From contig NZ_FNOR01000013.1 of the NCBI RefSeq assembly GCF_900107095.1, forward strand, positions 62,001 through 126,000: 64,000 nucleotides of DNA, given 5' to 3'. Every line of letters starts with the position of its first letter. The stretch's first letter is position 1. Position numbers and translations under genes: made by a program. Below the pieces are notes generated by a model, which saw only the letters and a program-made list of their open reading frames with translations, ran no database searches and was not told the DNA's origin. Below, piece after piece: positions 18,265-26,559 of this stretch. The DNA is from Collimonas sp. OK242 (GTDB lineage Bacteria; Pseudomonadota; Gammaproteobacteria; Burkholderiales; Burkholderiaceae_D).

Positions 18265-18627
18265 CTATTTGCCGACATCCCGCGTTGCCTGCAGCAAGCA
18301 CTTCGACAATTTATCGAAATGCAGCCACGCCGCCTGGCTCAACTCTACCTGCTTGCGGCGCGTATCGTCGGTATCCGTCAAGACTATCCAGCCCTTTTCC
18401 CGCATCGACTTCAGGCGCGCATGCAGCATGGCCGGCGAACCGAGTTCGCTTTGCGCCATCATGTCGCGTACCGACAAGCGCTCCTTGGCTTGTCCTGCGC
18501 GTGCGACAAAAGCCAAAATGCGATCTTCCAACGGGTCTAGCGACGGCAGCGACGGCAAGCCGCGCAGCGCATTCGCCAGTTGCAAAAACCGCACATAGAT
18601 ATTTGCAGGTCGATTATTTTTTTCCAT
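18265..18627 (-). CDS. Small winged-helix transcriptional regulator (MarR-like)
   Basis: This 120-residue protein has the layout of a short MarR-type winged helix without long dimerisation helices: LDPLEDRILAFVARAG, then the helix-turn-helix SVRDMMAQSELGSPAMLHARLKSM, and a wing WIVLTDTDDTRRKQVELS. The effector and targets are unknown. It is divergent from the MASE1-like membrane gene, and the space between them carries four tandem 11-base repeats, so it may be its own regulator's target or share control. Alternatives are any general MarR/PadR-type regulator; the DTRRK wing favours MarR. Confidence 0.7.
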   Translation of the reverse strand: MEKNNRPANIYVRFLQLANALRGLPSLPSLDPLEDRILAFVARAGQAKERLSVRDMMAQSELGSPAMLHARLKSMREKGWIVLTDTDDTRRKQVELSQAAWLHFDKLSKCLLQATRDVGK

Positions 18628-18665
18628 AGCACTATTGTAAGCCGTTGCCAGAAATGCTCTGCTAA

Positions 18666-18709
18666 CGTTGTTAGATCGTTGTTGATACGCTGTTAAATCG
18701 CTGTTAATT
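18666..18709 (+). repeat. Four tandem 11-base repeats, likely binding array for an OmpR/PhoB-type regulator
   Basis: Units are CGTTGTTAGAT, CGTTGTTGATA, CGCTGTTAAAT and CGCTGTTAATT, joined without gaps. Consensus CGYTGTTRAW repeats once per helical turn. The core CTGTTAA matches the PhoB half-site CTGTCAT at five of seven positions. GATAAT or TAATAC (18717-18724) lies 9-11 bases after the last core, as in PhoB promoters. The array is upstream of the MASE1-like gene and divergent from the regulator gene. Confidence 0.6.
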
Positions 18710-18793
18710 TTATATCGATAATACCCGTCATTTCACCGCAGTCGCAAGTATCTTCCAGCACCCGCGCAGATACTTCGGTAATATACGCGCGTC

Positions 18794-19363
18794 ATGACCA
18801 CTACCCCGTCCCCTGTCGAGAAATTGCGCCTCAACCTGCTGACCACCACCACCACGGTGATCGTCTACATACTGGTGTACATGACCAACGACTGGCTATT
18901 CAAGCACATCGAGTTTACCCAGGGAATTGCCTGGATCTATCTGCCGGCGGGGATACGGCTTATCTGTACTTTGCTATTTGCCGAGGCAGGCGTGCTCGGC
19001 ATCTTGATCGGCTCGCTGCTGACGTCCAGCCTCTACGCCCTCTTTCCCGGCGATCCGGTCACCACCATCGGTTACAGCGTCATCTCGGCGCTGGCGCCTT
19101 ATCTTGCCTATAGATTCACATTGCAGGAGATGCGTCTGCAGCCATCGCTGAGCAATCTGACCCCGGCCAGCCTGCTGGCCTGCATCCTGTTGTACGGGCT
19201 CGCCAATCCGCTGCTGCAGCTGGTGTGGTTTGTATTGCGCGGTATCTCCTATCATTTCTGGTCGGGCCTGATCGTGATGTCTATCGGCGACCTGAGCGGC
19301 TCTCTGATCGTGGTCTATGCGATCAAGCTCCTGCTGTCTTTCGTTCCGTTGCCGCGCCGTTAA
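18794..19363 (+). CDS. Orphan MASE1-like integral membrane protein
   Basis: This 189-residue protein is almost wholly hydrophobic, with about six membrane segments. Features such as QGIAWIYLPAGIRLICTLLF, then GILIGSLLTSSL, and the ending GDLSGSLIVVYAIKLLL resemble the MASE1 sensory membrane domain that is normally followed by a GGDEF, EAL or histidine kinase domain. No output domain follows here, so it may bind or sense something alone or partner with another protein. It lies between the regulator gene and exbD, 205 bases before the latter, and has an 11-base repeat array in its promoter. Family assignment is moderate. Confidence 0.65.
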   Translation: MTTTPSPVEKLRLNLLTTTTTVIVYILVYMTNDWLFKHIEFTQGIAWIYLPAGIRLICTLLFAEAGVLGILIGSLLTSSLYALFPGDPVTTIGYSVISALAPYLAYRFTLQEMRLQPSLSNLTPASLLACILLYGLANPLLQLVWFVLRGISYHFWSGLIVMSIGDLSGSLIVVYAIKLLLSFVPLPRR

Positions 19364-19433
19364 GCAAGCAAAGCACGCACAGCGCGCCCATCTCCGCAGC
19401 CCTGGCCGATCGCCTGCCTAACTTGCGTAGCGT

Positions 19434-19457
19434 CATCGCCACATCGCCACATCGCCA
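19434..19457 (+). repeat. Three tandem copies of CATCGCCA
   Basis: An exact 8-base unit, CATCGCCA, occurs three times in a row in the gap between the MASE1-like gene and exbD. It may be a slipped-strand tract. I see no gene in this 205-base gap, which also holds TAGCG-AATTCA-CGCTA near 19524-19539. Confidence 0.6.
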
Positions 19458-19568
19458 CCGATTGTAATACTGCCGAAATAATTCCTCGCTATTCTGCCGA
19501 CAGTTATAGAAATTATAGCGGTTAGCGAATTCACGCTATCACCGCGCATCTTTTATCGGGGTAGTGCA

Positions 19569-19976
19569 ATGCGTAGTTGGGACGAACCAAAGAAGCGGAA
19601 AGCCCGCGTCGAAATCATTCCCATGATCGACGTGATGATGTTCCTGCTGGTGTTTTTCGTGCTGATCAGCCTCAACGTAATTCCTGCGCTCGGCATGAAA
19701 ACGCATTTGCCGACAGCCAGCAGTTCACAGGATCTGAAGCCGCAAAACAAGGCGGTCGTCACGCTCGGTCTCAATGACGCATTGCAGGTCGACGGCGTCG
19801 ACACCAAAATCGGCGAGCTGCCGACGCGCCTGAATCAGGCCAAGAAGAACGGTGAAAAACTCAACGTCATCGTCAACAGCGATCGCGGAGTCGAGGTGCA
19901 GCGGCTGGTGGAAGTGATGGACACGCTGAAACAGAACGGTTTCGAATCGATCTCCATCGCCACCCGCATGCCGTGA
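19569..19976 (+). CDS. exbD: Biopolymer transport protein ExbD
   Basis: This 135-residue inner-membrane protein has a short basic cytoplasmic start, one membrane segment beginning IPMIDVMMFLLVFFVLIS and a periplasmic domain. The Asp in IDVM is the essential proton-path residue of ExbD/TolR. With ExbB it converts the proton gradient into movement of TonB. It is first of a set exbD-tonB-receptor-exbB-pld, an unusual order since exbB usually comes first. Its stop overlaps the tonB start (TGATG). Confidence 0.9.
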   Translation: MRSWDEPKKRKARVEIIPMIDVMMFLLVFFVLISLNVIPALGMKTHLPTASSSQDLKPQNKAVVTLGLNDALQVDGVDTKIGELPTRLNQAKKNGEKLNVIVNSDRGVEVQRLVEVMDTLKQNGFESISIATRMP

Positions 19977-20704
19977 TGCGAGCAATGACGACCATGCCGT
20001 TCTTCTACCGATTTCGCGATGCGCTGGCAACCTTGCCTTCGATACTCATACTCGCCATCCTGCTCTTTGCCGGCATCCAGAAAGCGGTGAAGATTGAAAC
20101 GCATACCGACGATACGCTGGTGCAGATCGCGTTGATGGAAGCGGAACCTCCGGCGCCGCCCGTCACCATACCCACGCCGCAGCCAAGCCCGACGCCGCCG
20201 CAAGTGGTCAAGCCGCTGCCGGTACCGCTGATGCAGCCGGTCCGGCAGCCGCAGCAACAGACAGTGAGCGCCACACCAGTCAGCAACACCCCCAGCGCAG
20301 AGATGGCAGCCGCGCCGACGCCTCCGAAAACCGTCGCGGCGCCTGCCGCGCCGCCAGCGCCAGATCCTGCGCCCCCCGTAGCCAAACCGAACAGCGCCAG
20401 TGCCGAGGCCGGCTATATCTCCAAGGTGCGAGCACATCTGAACAGCATCAAGCGCTATCCGACAGGCCGCGAGGCCAGCCTGCAACGGCCGCAAGGCAAG
20501 GTCAAGGTCTGGTTCGTGCTGAATCGCGACGGCACCCTGGCCGAACAAGGCATCGAAGAATCATCGAATTCCATGCTGCTCGACGAAGCTGCCCGCAAAA
20601 CCATCAACCGAGCCGCCTTTTCTGCGTTTCCCGAATCCAGCTGGGTTGGAGAAGCGACACATAGATTCAGCGCCGAGCTGGAATTCATCCCGGGCGCGGG
20701 GTAG
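19976..20704 (+). CDS. tonB: TonB family energy transducer
   Basis: This 242-residue protein has one N-terminal membrane anchor (LPSILILAILLFAGIQKAV), a long periplasmic spacer rich in Pro, Ala, Gln and Val from about residue 50 to 140, and a C-terminal TonB domain beginning AGYISKVRAHLNSIKRYP and containing GKVKVWFVLNRDGTL. It transfers energy to the outer-membrane receptor encoded next. The start is either ATG at 19976, overlapping the exbD stop, or GTG at 19973. A dedicated TonB next to one receptor suggests that the receptor does not rely on the general TonB. Confidence 0.88.
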   Translation: MRAMTTMPFFYRFRDALATLPSILILAILLFAGIQKAVKIETHTDDTLVQIALMEAEPPAPPVTIPTPQPSPTPPQVVKPLPVPLMQPVRQPQQQTVSATPVSNTPSAEMAAAPTPPKTVAAPAAPPAPDPAPPVAKPNSASAEAGYISKVRAHLNSIKRYPTGREASLQRPQGKVKVWFVLNRDGTLAEQGIEESSNSMLLDEAARKTINRAAFSAFPESSWVGEATHRFSAELEFIPGAG

Positions 20705-20790
20705 AGCGACAGCCGGCGGCGGTTGGAACACTCAGCTGCTTGAATACTTAGTTTTTACATTTCATAAAAAAACGTACAGGGAGTAATGCC

Positions 20791-23187
20791 ATGCAATTCA
20801 AAGTCACCCGGCTGTCACTGCTGATCTCCGGGTTATTCATCGCCGCCAGTCCATTGGTCCACGCTGCGGACACATCTGAAGTCGGCAAGGTCACCGTGCA
20901 AGGCGATGCCGGCGGCGGCCAGAGCACCGGCCTGATCCAGCCGGAAGAATCGGCGAAAGCGCGCAGTTCGGTCAATCGCGATTACATGGACAAGCAAAGC
21001 ACCACCAGCAATCCGTTCCAGATGATCAACCTGCTGCCGGGCGTGAACAGCTACGATACCGACGGCACCGGCCTGTTCGGCGGCAACATCCGGGTGCGCG
21101 GTTTCAACAGCGACCAGCTCGGCTTCACCATCAACGGCGCGCCGGTCAACGATTCCGGCAATTTCGCCGTCTATCCGCAGGAGTACACCGATGCGGAAAA
21201 CCTGTGCGACATCTTCGTCACCCAGGGTTCCACCGACACCGAAGCGCCGCACGTCGGCGCCACCGGCGGCAATATCGGCATGACCATGTGCACCCCCGAG
21301 GACCAGCGGCGTTTCCGTACCGAGTACACGTTTGGCTCGAATGACCTGTGGAAAGGCTATGTGCGTCTCGATTCCGGCAAGCTGTTCAACGACCGCTTCA
21401 AGTTCTTCGTTTCCTATTCCAAGACACAGGCAGACAAATTCAAGGGCACCGGCCGCGCCGACAAGGAACACGTCGACTTCAACAGCAAGCTCGACCTGGG
21501 CGGCGGCAGCTTTGTCGATACCGGCTTCATGTACAACTCGGCCCTGAACAACAACTATCGTTCGCTGACCAAGGCGCAGATCGCCCAGTTCGGACGCAAC
21601 CTGGATTTCGGCACGGTCGCGCCGATACACCAGCCAGGCGGCCCTGGCGCGCAAAATGATTCAAGCTACGGACCGAACGCCGGCATCAATACCGGCAATA
21701 AAAATCTGTATTACGGCTACAACCTGAATCCGTTCAAGAACTGGCTTGCCACCATGAATGCCCACTTCCAGCTGGCGCCGCAATCCAGCGTCGATGTCAG
21801 CCCTTACATGTGGTACGGCTTCGGCACCGGCGGCAATCAATTGCAGACCGTCAGCGAAGGCAATTCCGGCACCTTGCTGGGCGGCGGCGTGCGCGACGTC
21901 AACGGCGACGGCGATACCAAGGACACTGTGTTCGCTTATGAAGGCAGCCGTACCCGCACCTATCGGCCGGGTGTCACGCTCAAGTACAACCAGCAGATCG
22001 ACAACCACAAGCTGATGGTCGGCTACTGGTACGAACGCGCGCGTCATCAGCAAACCGGTCCATTTGCGCCGATCGACAACAACGGCAATTCCGCCGACGT
22101 CTGGCAAAACAATCCCGATGTCTGGCTGCGCAACCAGGACGGCTCTTTCGCGCAATACCGCGACACGCTCACCATCAGCACCGGGAAATCCGCTTTTGCG
22201 CAAGACAGCATCAGTCTGATGCAGGACAAGCTGAACCTGCAACTCGGCGCGCGTTACTCGAGCATAGACCGCAACTTCACCAACAACCCGAGCCAGAGCG
22301 CGCCTGGTTTTTACACCTTGCAGAAATCGTATTCCGACCTGCTCCCTAGCGTCGGCATCCGCTATCAGCTTGATCCGGCACAATCGGTATTTTTCAACGC
22401 AGCGAAGAACTTCAAGGCGCCGGGCAATTTCTCTTATTTCGGCTTGATCTCGGGCGGCAAATTCGTCAACGGCGTATATACCGGCGGCACCGTGCGGAAT
22501 GTGCCGGTGGATAAGGAAACCTCTTGGAACTACGATCTCGGTTACCGTTACACGACCGACAAATGGACGTTTTCCGGATCGGTCTTCTATGTCGATTACA
22601 AAAATCGCATAGCCACCTCGTTCAACCCGGATACCGGCAATCGTACCGATTACAACGTCGGCGATTCGACCTCCAAAGGCCTGGAGCTGGAATCCGGCTA
22701 CTCGCTCACCAAGAACCTGAGCGTGTACGGTTCGCTGTCCTATATCAAGAGCAAAATGGAAAAGGACATGCCATGGGCGGTCAACTTCAATCTGCCGACC
22801 GGCGGCAAGGAGTTTCCGGACACCCCGAACTGGTTAAGCGGCTTGAGCCTGCAGTACGCGCAAGATAGCTGGTATGTCTTCGGCCAAGCCAAATACACCG
22901 GCAAGCGTTACACCACGCTGGTCAACGACGACAGCCTGGGCGGCTATACGGTATTCAACGCTGGCGCCGGTTATACCTTCCCGTCTACCGCCTGGCTGAA
23001 AAAGCCGACGCTGCGCTTCAACCTCAACAATATCTTTGACAAGCAATACCTGAACCTGAATGCCGGCAGCGGCAGCCAGTTCACCAGCAATGCGGTCGCG
23101 ATCGGCAGCAGCGCGCCGGCAACCCCGCCAACCTTCTACGTCAGCGCGCCGCGTACCTTTAGCGTCACCCTGATGGCGGATTTCTAA
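20791..23187 (+). CDS. TonB-dependent outer-membrane receptor, cargo unknown
   Basis: This 798-residue protein has a 25-residue signal peptide, then a plug domain (about 30-190) with NLLPGVNSYDTDGTGLFGG, IRVRGFNSDQLGFTINGAP and VTQGSTDTEAPHVGATGG, then a 22-strand-type barrel ending in the required aromatic residue (SVTLMADF). Strong aromatic girdles such as SPYMWYGFGTGG are visible. Start ATG follows GGGAG. The receptor is encoded between its own tonB and exbB and before a phospholipase D-like gene, so these probably form one uptake unit. No siderophore genes or Fur box are seen nearby; a phosphorus-containing ligand is a guess from context. Confidence 0.9.
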   Translation: MQFKVTRLSLLISGLFIAASPLVHAADTSEVGKVTVQGDAGGGQSTGLIQPEESAKARSSVNRDYMDKQSTTSNPFQMINLLPGVNSYDTDGTGLFGGNIRVRGFNSDQLGFTINGAPVNDSGNFAVYPQEYTDAENLCDIFVTQGSTDTEAPHVGATGGNIGMTMCTPEDQRRFRTEYTFGSNDLWKGYVRLDSGKLFNDRFKFFVSYSKTQADKFKGTGRADKEHVDFNSKLDLGGGSFVDTGFMYNSALNNNYRSLTKAQIAQFGRNLDFGTVAPIHQPGGPGAQNDSSYGPNAGINTGNKNLYYGYNLNPFKNWLATMNAHFQLAPQSSVDVSPYMWYGFGTGGNQLQTVSEGNSGTLLGGGVRDVNGDGDTKDTVFAYEGSRTRTYRPGVTLKYNQQIDNHKLMVGYWYERARHQQTGPFAPIDNNGNSADVWQNNPDVWLRNQDGSFAQYRDTLTISTGKSAFAQDSISLMQDKLNLQLGARYSSIDRNFTNNPSQSAPGFYTLQKSYSDLLPSVGIRYQLDPAQSVFFNAAKNFKAPGNFSYFGLISGGKFVNGVYTGGTVRNVPVDKETSWNYDLGYRYTTDKWTFSGSVFYVDYKNRIATSFNPDTGNRTDYNVGDSTSKGLELESGYSLTKNLSVYGSLSYIKSKMEKDMPWAVNFNLPTGGKEFPDTPNWLSGLSLQYAQDSWYVFGQAKYTGKRYTTLVNDDSLGGYTVFNAGAGYTFPSTAWLKKPTLRFNLNNIFDKQYLNLNAGSGSQFTSNAVAIGSSAPATPPTFYVSAPRTFSVTLMADF

Positions 23188-23271
23188 TCCAGCTGCAGCA
23201 ATCCCTGGCGGCGGACCCTGAGCTGGATCCGCCGCTGCAACAAACGTGCATTCGTGCGCAGAGAGGTCACC

Positions 23272-23931
23272 ATGAACATGCAATTATTCCACGAGCTCGC
23301 TTTCTATCTGATGTACGCCTGTGCCGCCCTGGCGATATTCGTGATTGTCGAACGCGGACTGTTTTTCAACTACACGCTACGCCAGGCAATCGGCCTGGAA
23401 AGAGCCATGACGCACGCCGTGCAGCACGTGCAAGAACTGCCGGCCGCACTGACATCCCGTGCCAGCTTGCCGCTGACGCTGGTGTCCGACATCCTGGCGG
23501 AAAAACATCAGCTGGCCAGTGAAAAGGACCTGGAAGATTTCAGCGAATCGGTGTACATCGCCAACCGCGGCGAGGTGCAGCACCGGTTGTGGATTCTGGA
23601 CACCATCGTCACCGCCGCGCCCCTGCTCGGCCTGCTCGGTACGATTTTGGGTATCATCGATACTTTCAAGGCACTGGCGGTATCCGGCGTATCCGATCCG
23701 GGCCAGGTATCGCAAGGTATAGGCACCGCTTTGTATGCGACAGCGCTGGGTATCGGCATCGCGGTGGTCGGCATGTTTTTCTTTAATATGTTCCAGGAAC
23801 GGATCGAGCGCATCAACGATCATTTGAAAGTATTGATGCTGCGTGCCTGCGTCGGCCGGGCGGCTGGCAACGATATGCAGCGCGATATAAATGCGGCGGC
23901 GGCAGAATCCGGTAAATTGCATCTCGCCTGA
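23272..23931 (+). CDS. exbB: ExbB proton channel protein (MotA/TolQ/ExbB family)
   Basis: This 219-residue protein has three membrane segments: one at about residues 9-30, and two after a cytoplasmic loop, with TAAPLLGLLGTILGIIDTFKAL and GIGTALYATALGIGIAVVGMFFF. These are the conserved channel segments with the Thr and Pro positions of the family. It powers TonB together with ExbD. The start at 23272 has GAGAGG five bases upstream; an ATG-equivalent 18 bases earlier lacks one. The gene is separated from exbD by tonB and the receptor, an atypical order. Its stop overlaps the next possible start. Confidence 0.88.
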   Translation: MNMQLFHELAFYLMYACAALAIFVIVERGLFFNYTLRQAIGLERAMTHAVQHVQELPAALTSRASLPLTLVSDILAEKHQLASEKDLEDFSESVYIANRGEVQHRLWILDTIVTAAPLLGLLGTILGIIDTFKALAVSGVSDPGQVSQGIGTALYATALGIGIAVVGMFFFNMFQERIERINDHLKVLMLRACVGRAAGNDMQRDINAAAAESGKLHLA

Positions 23932-23942
23932 TGGGAATTGAA

Positions 23943-25160
23943 ATGCATAAGCTGATCACCACGCTGGCGATACTGCTCGGTTGCGCCGGCAGCGCCCAGG
24001 CCGAATTCAGCATTCCCGGTTATGAACTGGTGCACACCGCCCCGGTGGAAACCACCTTGGCAACGCCCGATTTGCGTGAACCGCTGCAAGTCTGGAGCGA
24101 AATGTTCGACGCCGCCAGGCAGCAAATCGTGCTGGGCCAGTTTTATGCGGCGAGCCAGCCTGGCGCGGCCTTCGAGCAGGTAATAGCACGGCTCGCCGCC
24201 GCCGGTGCGCGCGGCGTCAAGATCCGCTTCCTGATGGAAGAAAAAGGAAAATTCGCCTCCGATATGCCTACCATCGAAAGGCTCAGGCAGATTCCCAATC
24301 TGGAATTCCGCTATCTCGATTATTCCAAGCTGACCGGCAACGGCATCATCCACGCGAAATATTTGGTGGTCGATGGCAGCGCCGCCTACGTCGGCAGCCA
24401 GAATTTCGACTGGCGCTCGTTTGCCCACATCCATGAGACCGGCTTGCGCGTGACTGACGCCGCGGTCGTCAGCCAGCTGCAGAATATCTTCGAACACGAC
24501 TGGCATGCGCAGGAGCTGATCGCGCAGGGCAAGCAAGTGCCGAAACTTAACCAAAGCGTGGTTGCCGCCAACGACCGGCAAGCGACATTCCTGGTGGCCA
24601 GCCCGAACGCGTTTAACCCGCCCGGCGTCGGCGACTCGGAAACGGAATTGCCGAAACTGCTGGCGGCGGCCAAATCCGAGGTCCGGATCCAGCTGCTCGA
24701 CTATGCGCCGTTAAGCTACGGTCCGAATCGCACACGTCCTTATTACGCGGTGATTGATGATGCGATCCGTGCGGCGCTGGCGCGCGGCGTCAAGGTCAAG
24801 ATGATGGTGTCGAACTGGAATACCGAAAAGCCGGCGATCGCTTATTTGAAAAGCCTGGCGCTGCTGCCCGGCATGGAAATCAGGATCGTCACGCTGCCGC
24901 AGGCCAGCACCGGCTTCATTCCTTTCGCCCGCGTAATCCACAGCAAGACCATGGCGATCGACGGCCAGCTGGCATGGATAGGCACCAGCAACTGGAGCGG
25001 CGGCTATCTGGATAATTCGCGCAACCTGGAAATCGTGCTGCGCAATGAACAGATGGCGCAACGGATCGCGGAATTGCACCAGCAAACCTGGGATTCGGCA
25101 TATGCGCAGCCTATCGATGTGATGAAGGATTATCCCAAGCCGGTGAAAGGCCAGGAATAA
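23943..25160 (+). CDS. Exported phospholipase D-like protein
   Basis: This 405-residue protein has a signal peptide (MHKLITTLAILLGCAGSAQA) and two HKD motifs: His137, Lys139, Asp144 (IHAKYLVVDG) and His333, Lys335, Asp340 (IHSKTMAIDG), each followed by the usual Gly-x-Ser/Thr-x-Asn. Both halves of a phospholipase D active site are therefore intact. It should cleave phosphodiesters such as phospholipid head groups, or nucleic acid as in Nuc-type members, in the periplasm or outside. An ATG at 23931 overlapping exbB is possible but puts an acidic residue into the signal. It is last in the TonB cluster. Confidence 0.85.
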   Translation: MHKLITTLAILLGCAGSAQAEFSIPGYELVHTAPVETTLATPDLREPLQVWSEMFDAARQQIVLGQFYAASQPGAAFEQVIARLAAAGARGVKIRFLMEEKGKFASDMPTIERLRQIPNLEFRYLDYSKLTGNGIIHAKYLVVDGSAAYVGSQNFDWRSFAHIHETGLRVTDAAVVSQLQNIFEHDWHAQELIAQGKQVPKLNQSVVAANDRQATFLVASPNAFNPPGVGDSETELPKLLAAAKSEVRIQLLDYAPLSYGPNRTRPYYAVIDDAIRAALARGVKVKMMVSNWNTEKPAIAYLKSLALLPGMEIRIVTLPQASTGFIPFARVIHSKTMAIDGQLAWIGTSNWSGGYLDNSRNLEIVLRNEQMAQRIAELHQQTWDSAYAQPIDVMKDYPKPVKGQE

Positions 25161-25188
25161 TCCTGCTTGCGCCTGGCCTCAGCTAACC

Positions 25189-25986
25189 TCAGACAGCGCC
25201 GACCACGGCGGTCAGCATGCTGATGGAACCGATATCGATGCCATCGACTGCAATCGAAATCGTTTCGTCATCCTGCTTGGCGCCGGCGACGTACAGCAAA
25301 GGCAGATAGTGCTCTGGCGTCGGCACCGACAATTGCGCATCCTGGCCCTGGTCGGCATAGTCGATCAGCGACTGCATATCGCCGCTCACCAGGCTTGCGC
25401 GGATATGGTCATTGAAGCGTTGGGCCCAGTCATATCCCGGCGCAGCCTGGCTGCGGCTCATCAAGCGCAGGTTATGCACCACATCGCCGCTGCCGATGAT
25501 CAGCACACCCTGTTCGCGCAATACCGCAAGCTTGCGCCCCAGGTCAAAATGAAACTGCGCCGGCTGGGTCGCATCGATACTGAGTTGTATCACCGGTACA
25601 TCGGCCTTGGGAAAGGCTTTGACCAGCACCGACCAGGTGCCGTGATCGAGTCCCCAGGATTGATCCATGGCGACCGCTACCGGCGCCAACAGATCGCGCA
25701 CTTGCGCCGCCAGTTGCGGATCTCCCGGCGCCGGATAGCGGACATCGAACAGCGCTTGCGGAAAGCCGCCGAAATCGTGGATGGTCTTCGGCTGCGCCAT
25801 CGCGGTGACACCGGTGCCGCGCGTGTACCAATGCGCGGATACCGACAGGATCGCCCTCGGCTGCAGCTGCGCCGCGCTGGCGCCCAGCTGCTCCCAGGCC
25901 GCGGTGTAGCGATTGTCTTCGAGTGCATTCATCGGGCTGCCGTGACCGAAAAAAAACGCCGGCATGCGGGTGGCAATGGTGCTCAT
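25189..25986 (-). CDS. ygiD: 4,5-DOPA-type extradiol ring-cleavage dioxygenase (DODA/YgiD family)
   Basis: This 265-residue cytoplasmic non-haem iron enzyme has metal ligands in FFGHGSPMN, ILSVSAHWYT and GSGDVVHNLR, and the conserved LDHGTWSVL. Class III extradiol dioxygenases of this LigB-like group open catechols such as DOPA; in most bacteria the true substrate is not known. Start 25986 (MSTIATRMP) matches homologues. It follows the DoxX gene on the same strand by 20 bases, and both are divergent from a LysR gene, a layout typical of regulator-target pairs. A redox-stress or aromatic-compound response is plausible. Confidence 0.87.
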   Translation of the reverse strand: MSTIATRMPAFFFGHGSPMNALEDNRYTAAWEQLGASAAQLQPRAILSVSAHWYTRGTGVTAMAQPKTIHDFGGFPQALFDVRYPAPGDPQLAAQVRDLLAPVAVAMDQSWGLDHGTWSVLVKAFPKADVPVIQLSIDATQPAQFHFDLGRKLAVLREQGVLIIGSGDVVHNLRLMSRSQAAPGYDWAQRFNDHIRASLVSGDMQSLIDYADQGQDAQLSVPTPEHYLPLLYVAGAKQDDETISIAVDGIDIGSISMLTAVVGAV

Positions 25987-26006
25987 CTTGATCTCTTTCA
26001 ATCAGC

Positions 26007-26423
26007 TTATTTGTCAGGTTGCTTGCCGGCCTTGGCCGAGCCCAGCGCAAACGCGCCGTTGCCCAGCAAGGCAACTGCAATGGCGCTGACCACCATGAAG
26101 GCAGGATATTCCCAACCGCCGTTAGGGCTGGTGAAAACCCAACCGTTGCCGGCATGTACCGATAATGCCCCTAATAATACCGGCAGCGCAATCACGGCGG
26201 CAATCCGCGCCTGCAGGCCAAGCACCATGGCAATCCCGGTCAGCACTTCAACCGCCACCACCGGGTAGACCGACCAGGCCGGAAAACCCTGGCTGGCAAA
26301 GAAACCGGCAGCGCCCGGCAAAGTGAAAACGAAAACCTTGAGATAGGCATGCGCCAACAGCGCGATGCCTAAAGTAAGCCTGAGCAAGGTGGCGGCGTAG
26401 ATGCCAGGATGGTTGCTGTTCAT
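26007..26423 (-). CDS. DoxX-family membrane protein
   Basis: This 138-residue protein has four membrane segments. It starts with LLRLTLGIALLAHAYLKVF, has GFPAWSVYPVVAVEVLTGIAMVLG, and contains the NGWVFTSPNGGWEYPAFM segment common to DoxX/SURF4-like proteins. Members are linked to thiol and redox balance in some bacteria, but biochemistry is scarce. It is the first gene of the doxX-ygiD operon and faces a divergent LysR regulator; the 136 bases between hold a T-N11-A site. Confidence 0.85.
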   Translation of the reverse strand: MNSNHPGIYAATLLRLTLGIALLAHAYLKVFVFTLPGAAGFFASQGFPAWSVYPVVAVEVLTGIAMVLGLQARIAAVIALPVLLGALSVHAGNGWVFTSPNGGWEYPAFMVVSAIAVALLGNGAFALGSAKAGKQPDK

Positions 26424-26484
26424 GGTAGGACTTTCGCAAGAAATGGTTAACGGCCAGGAAATTCATGGAGTTTGTGTGACTATA

Positions 26485-26497
26485 TATTCTTGCAATA
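26485..26497. promoter_or_regulatory. Candidate LysR binding site between doxX and the LysR gene
   Basis: TATTCTTGCAATA has the T-N11-A form with inverted ends (TATT/AATA). It lies in the AT-rich middle of the divergent promoter region, 61 bases before the doxX start and 62 before the regulator start. Confidence 0.4.
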
Positions 26498-26559
26498 GAA
26501 AGAAAAATGACGTTTTATTGAAATACTATTTCCGAATTCCAGAATAATAAGGCCTTGCG

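Noticed and set aside
19364-19568. PhoB or Fur box before exbD
   Set aside because: I looked for 11-base-phased CTGTCAT-like motifs and for a Fur consensus and found none that is convincing; exbD control remains unknown.
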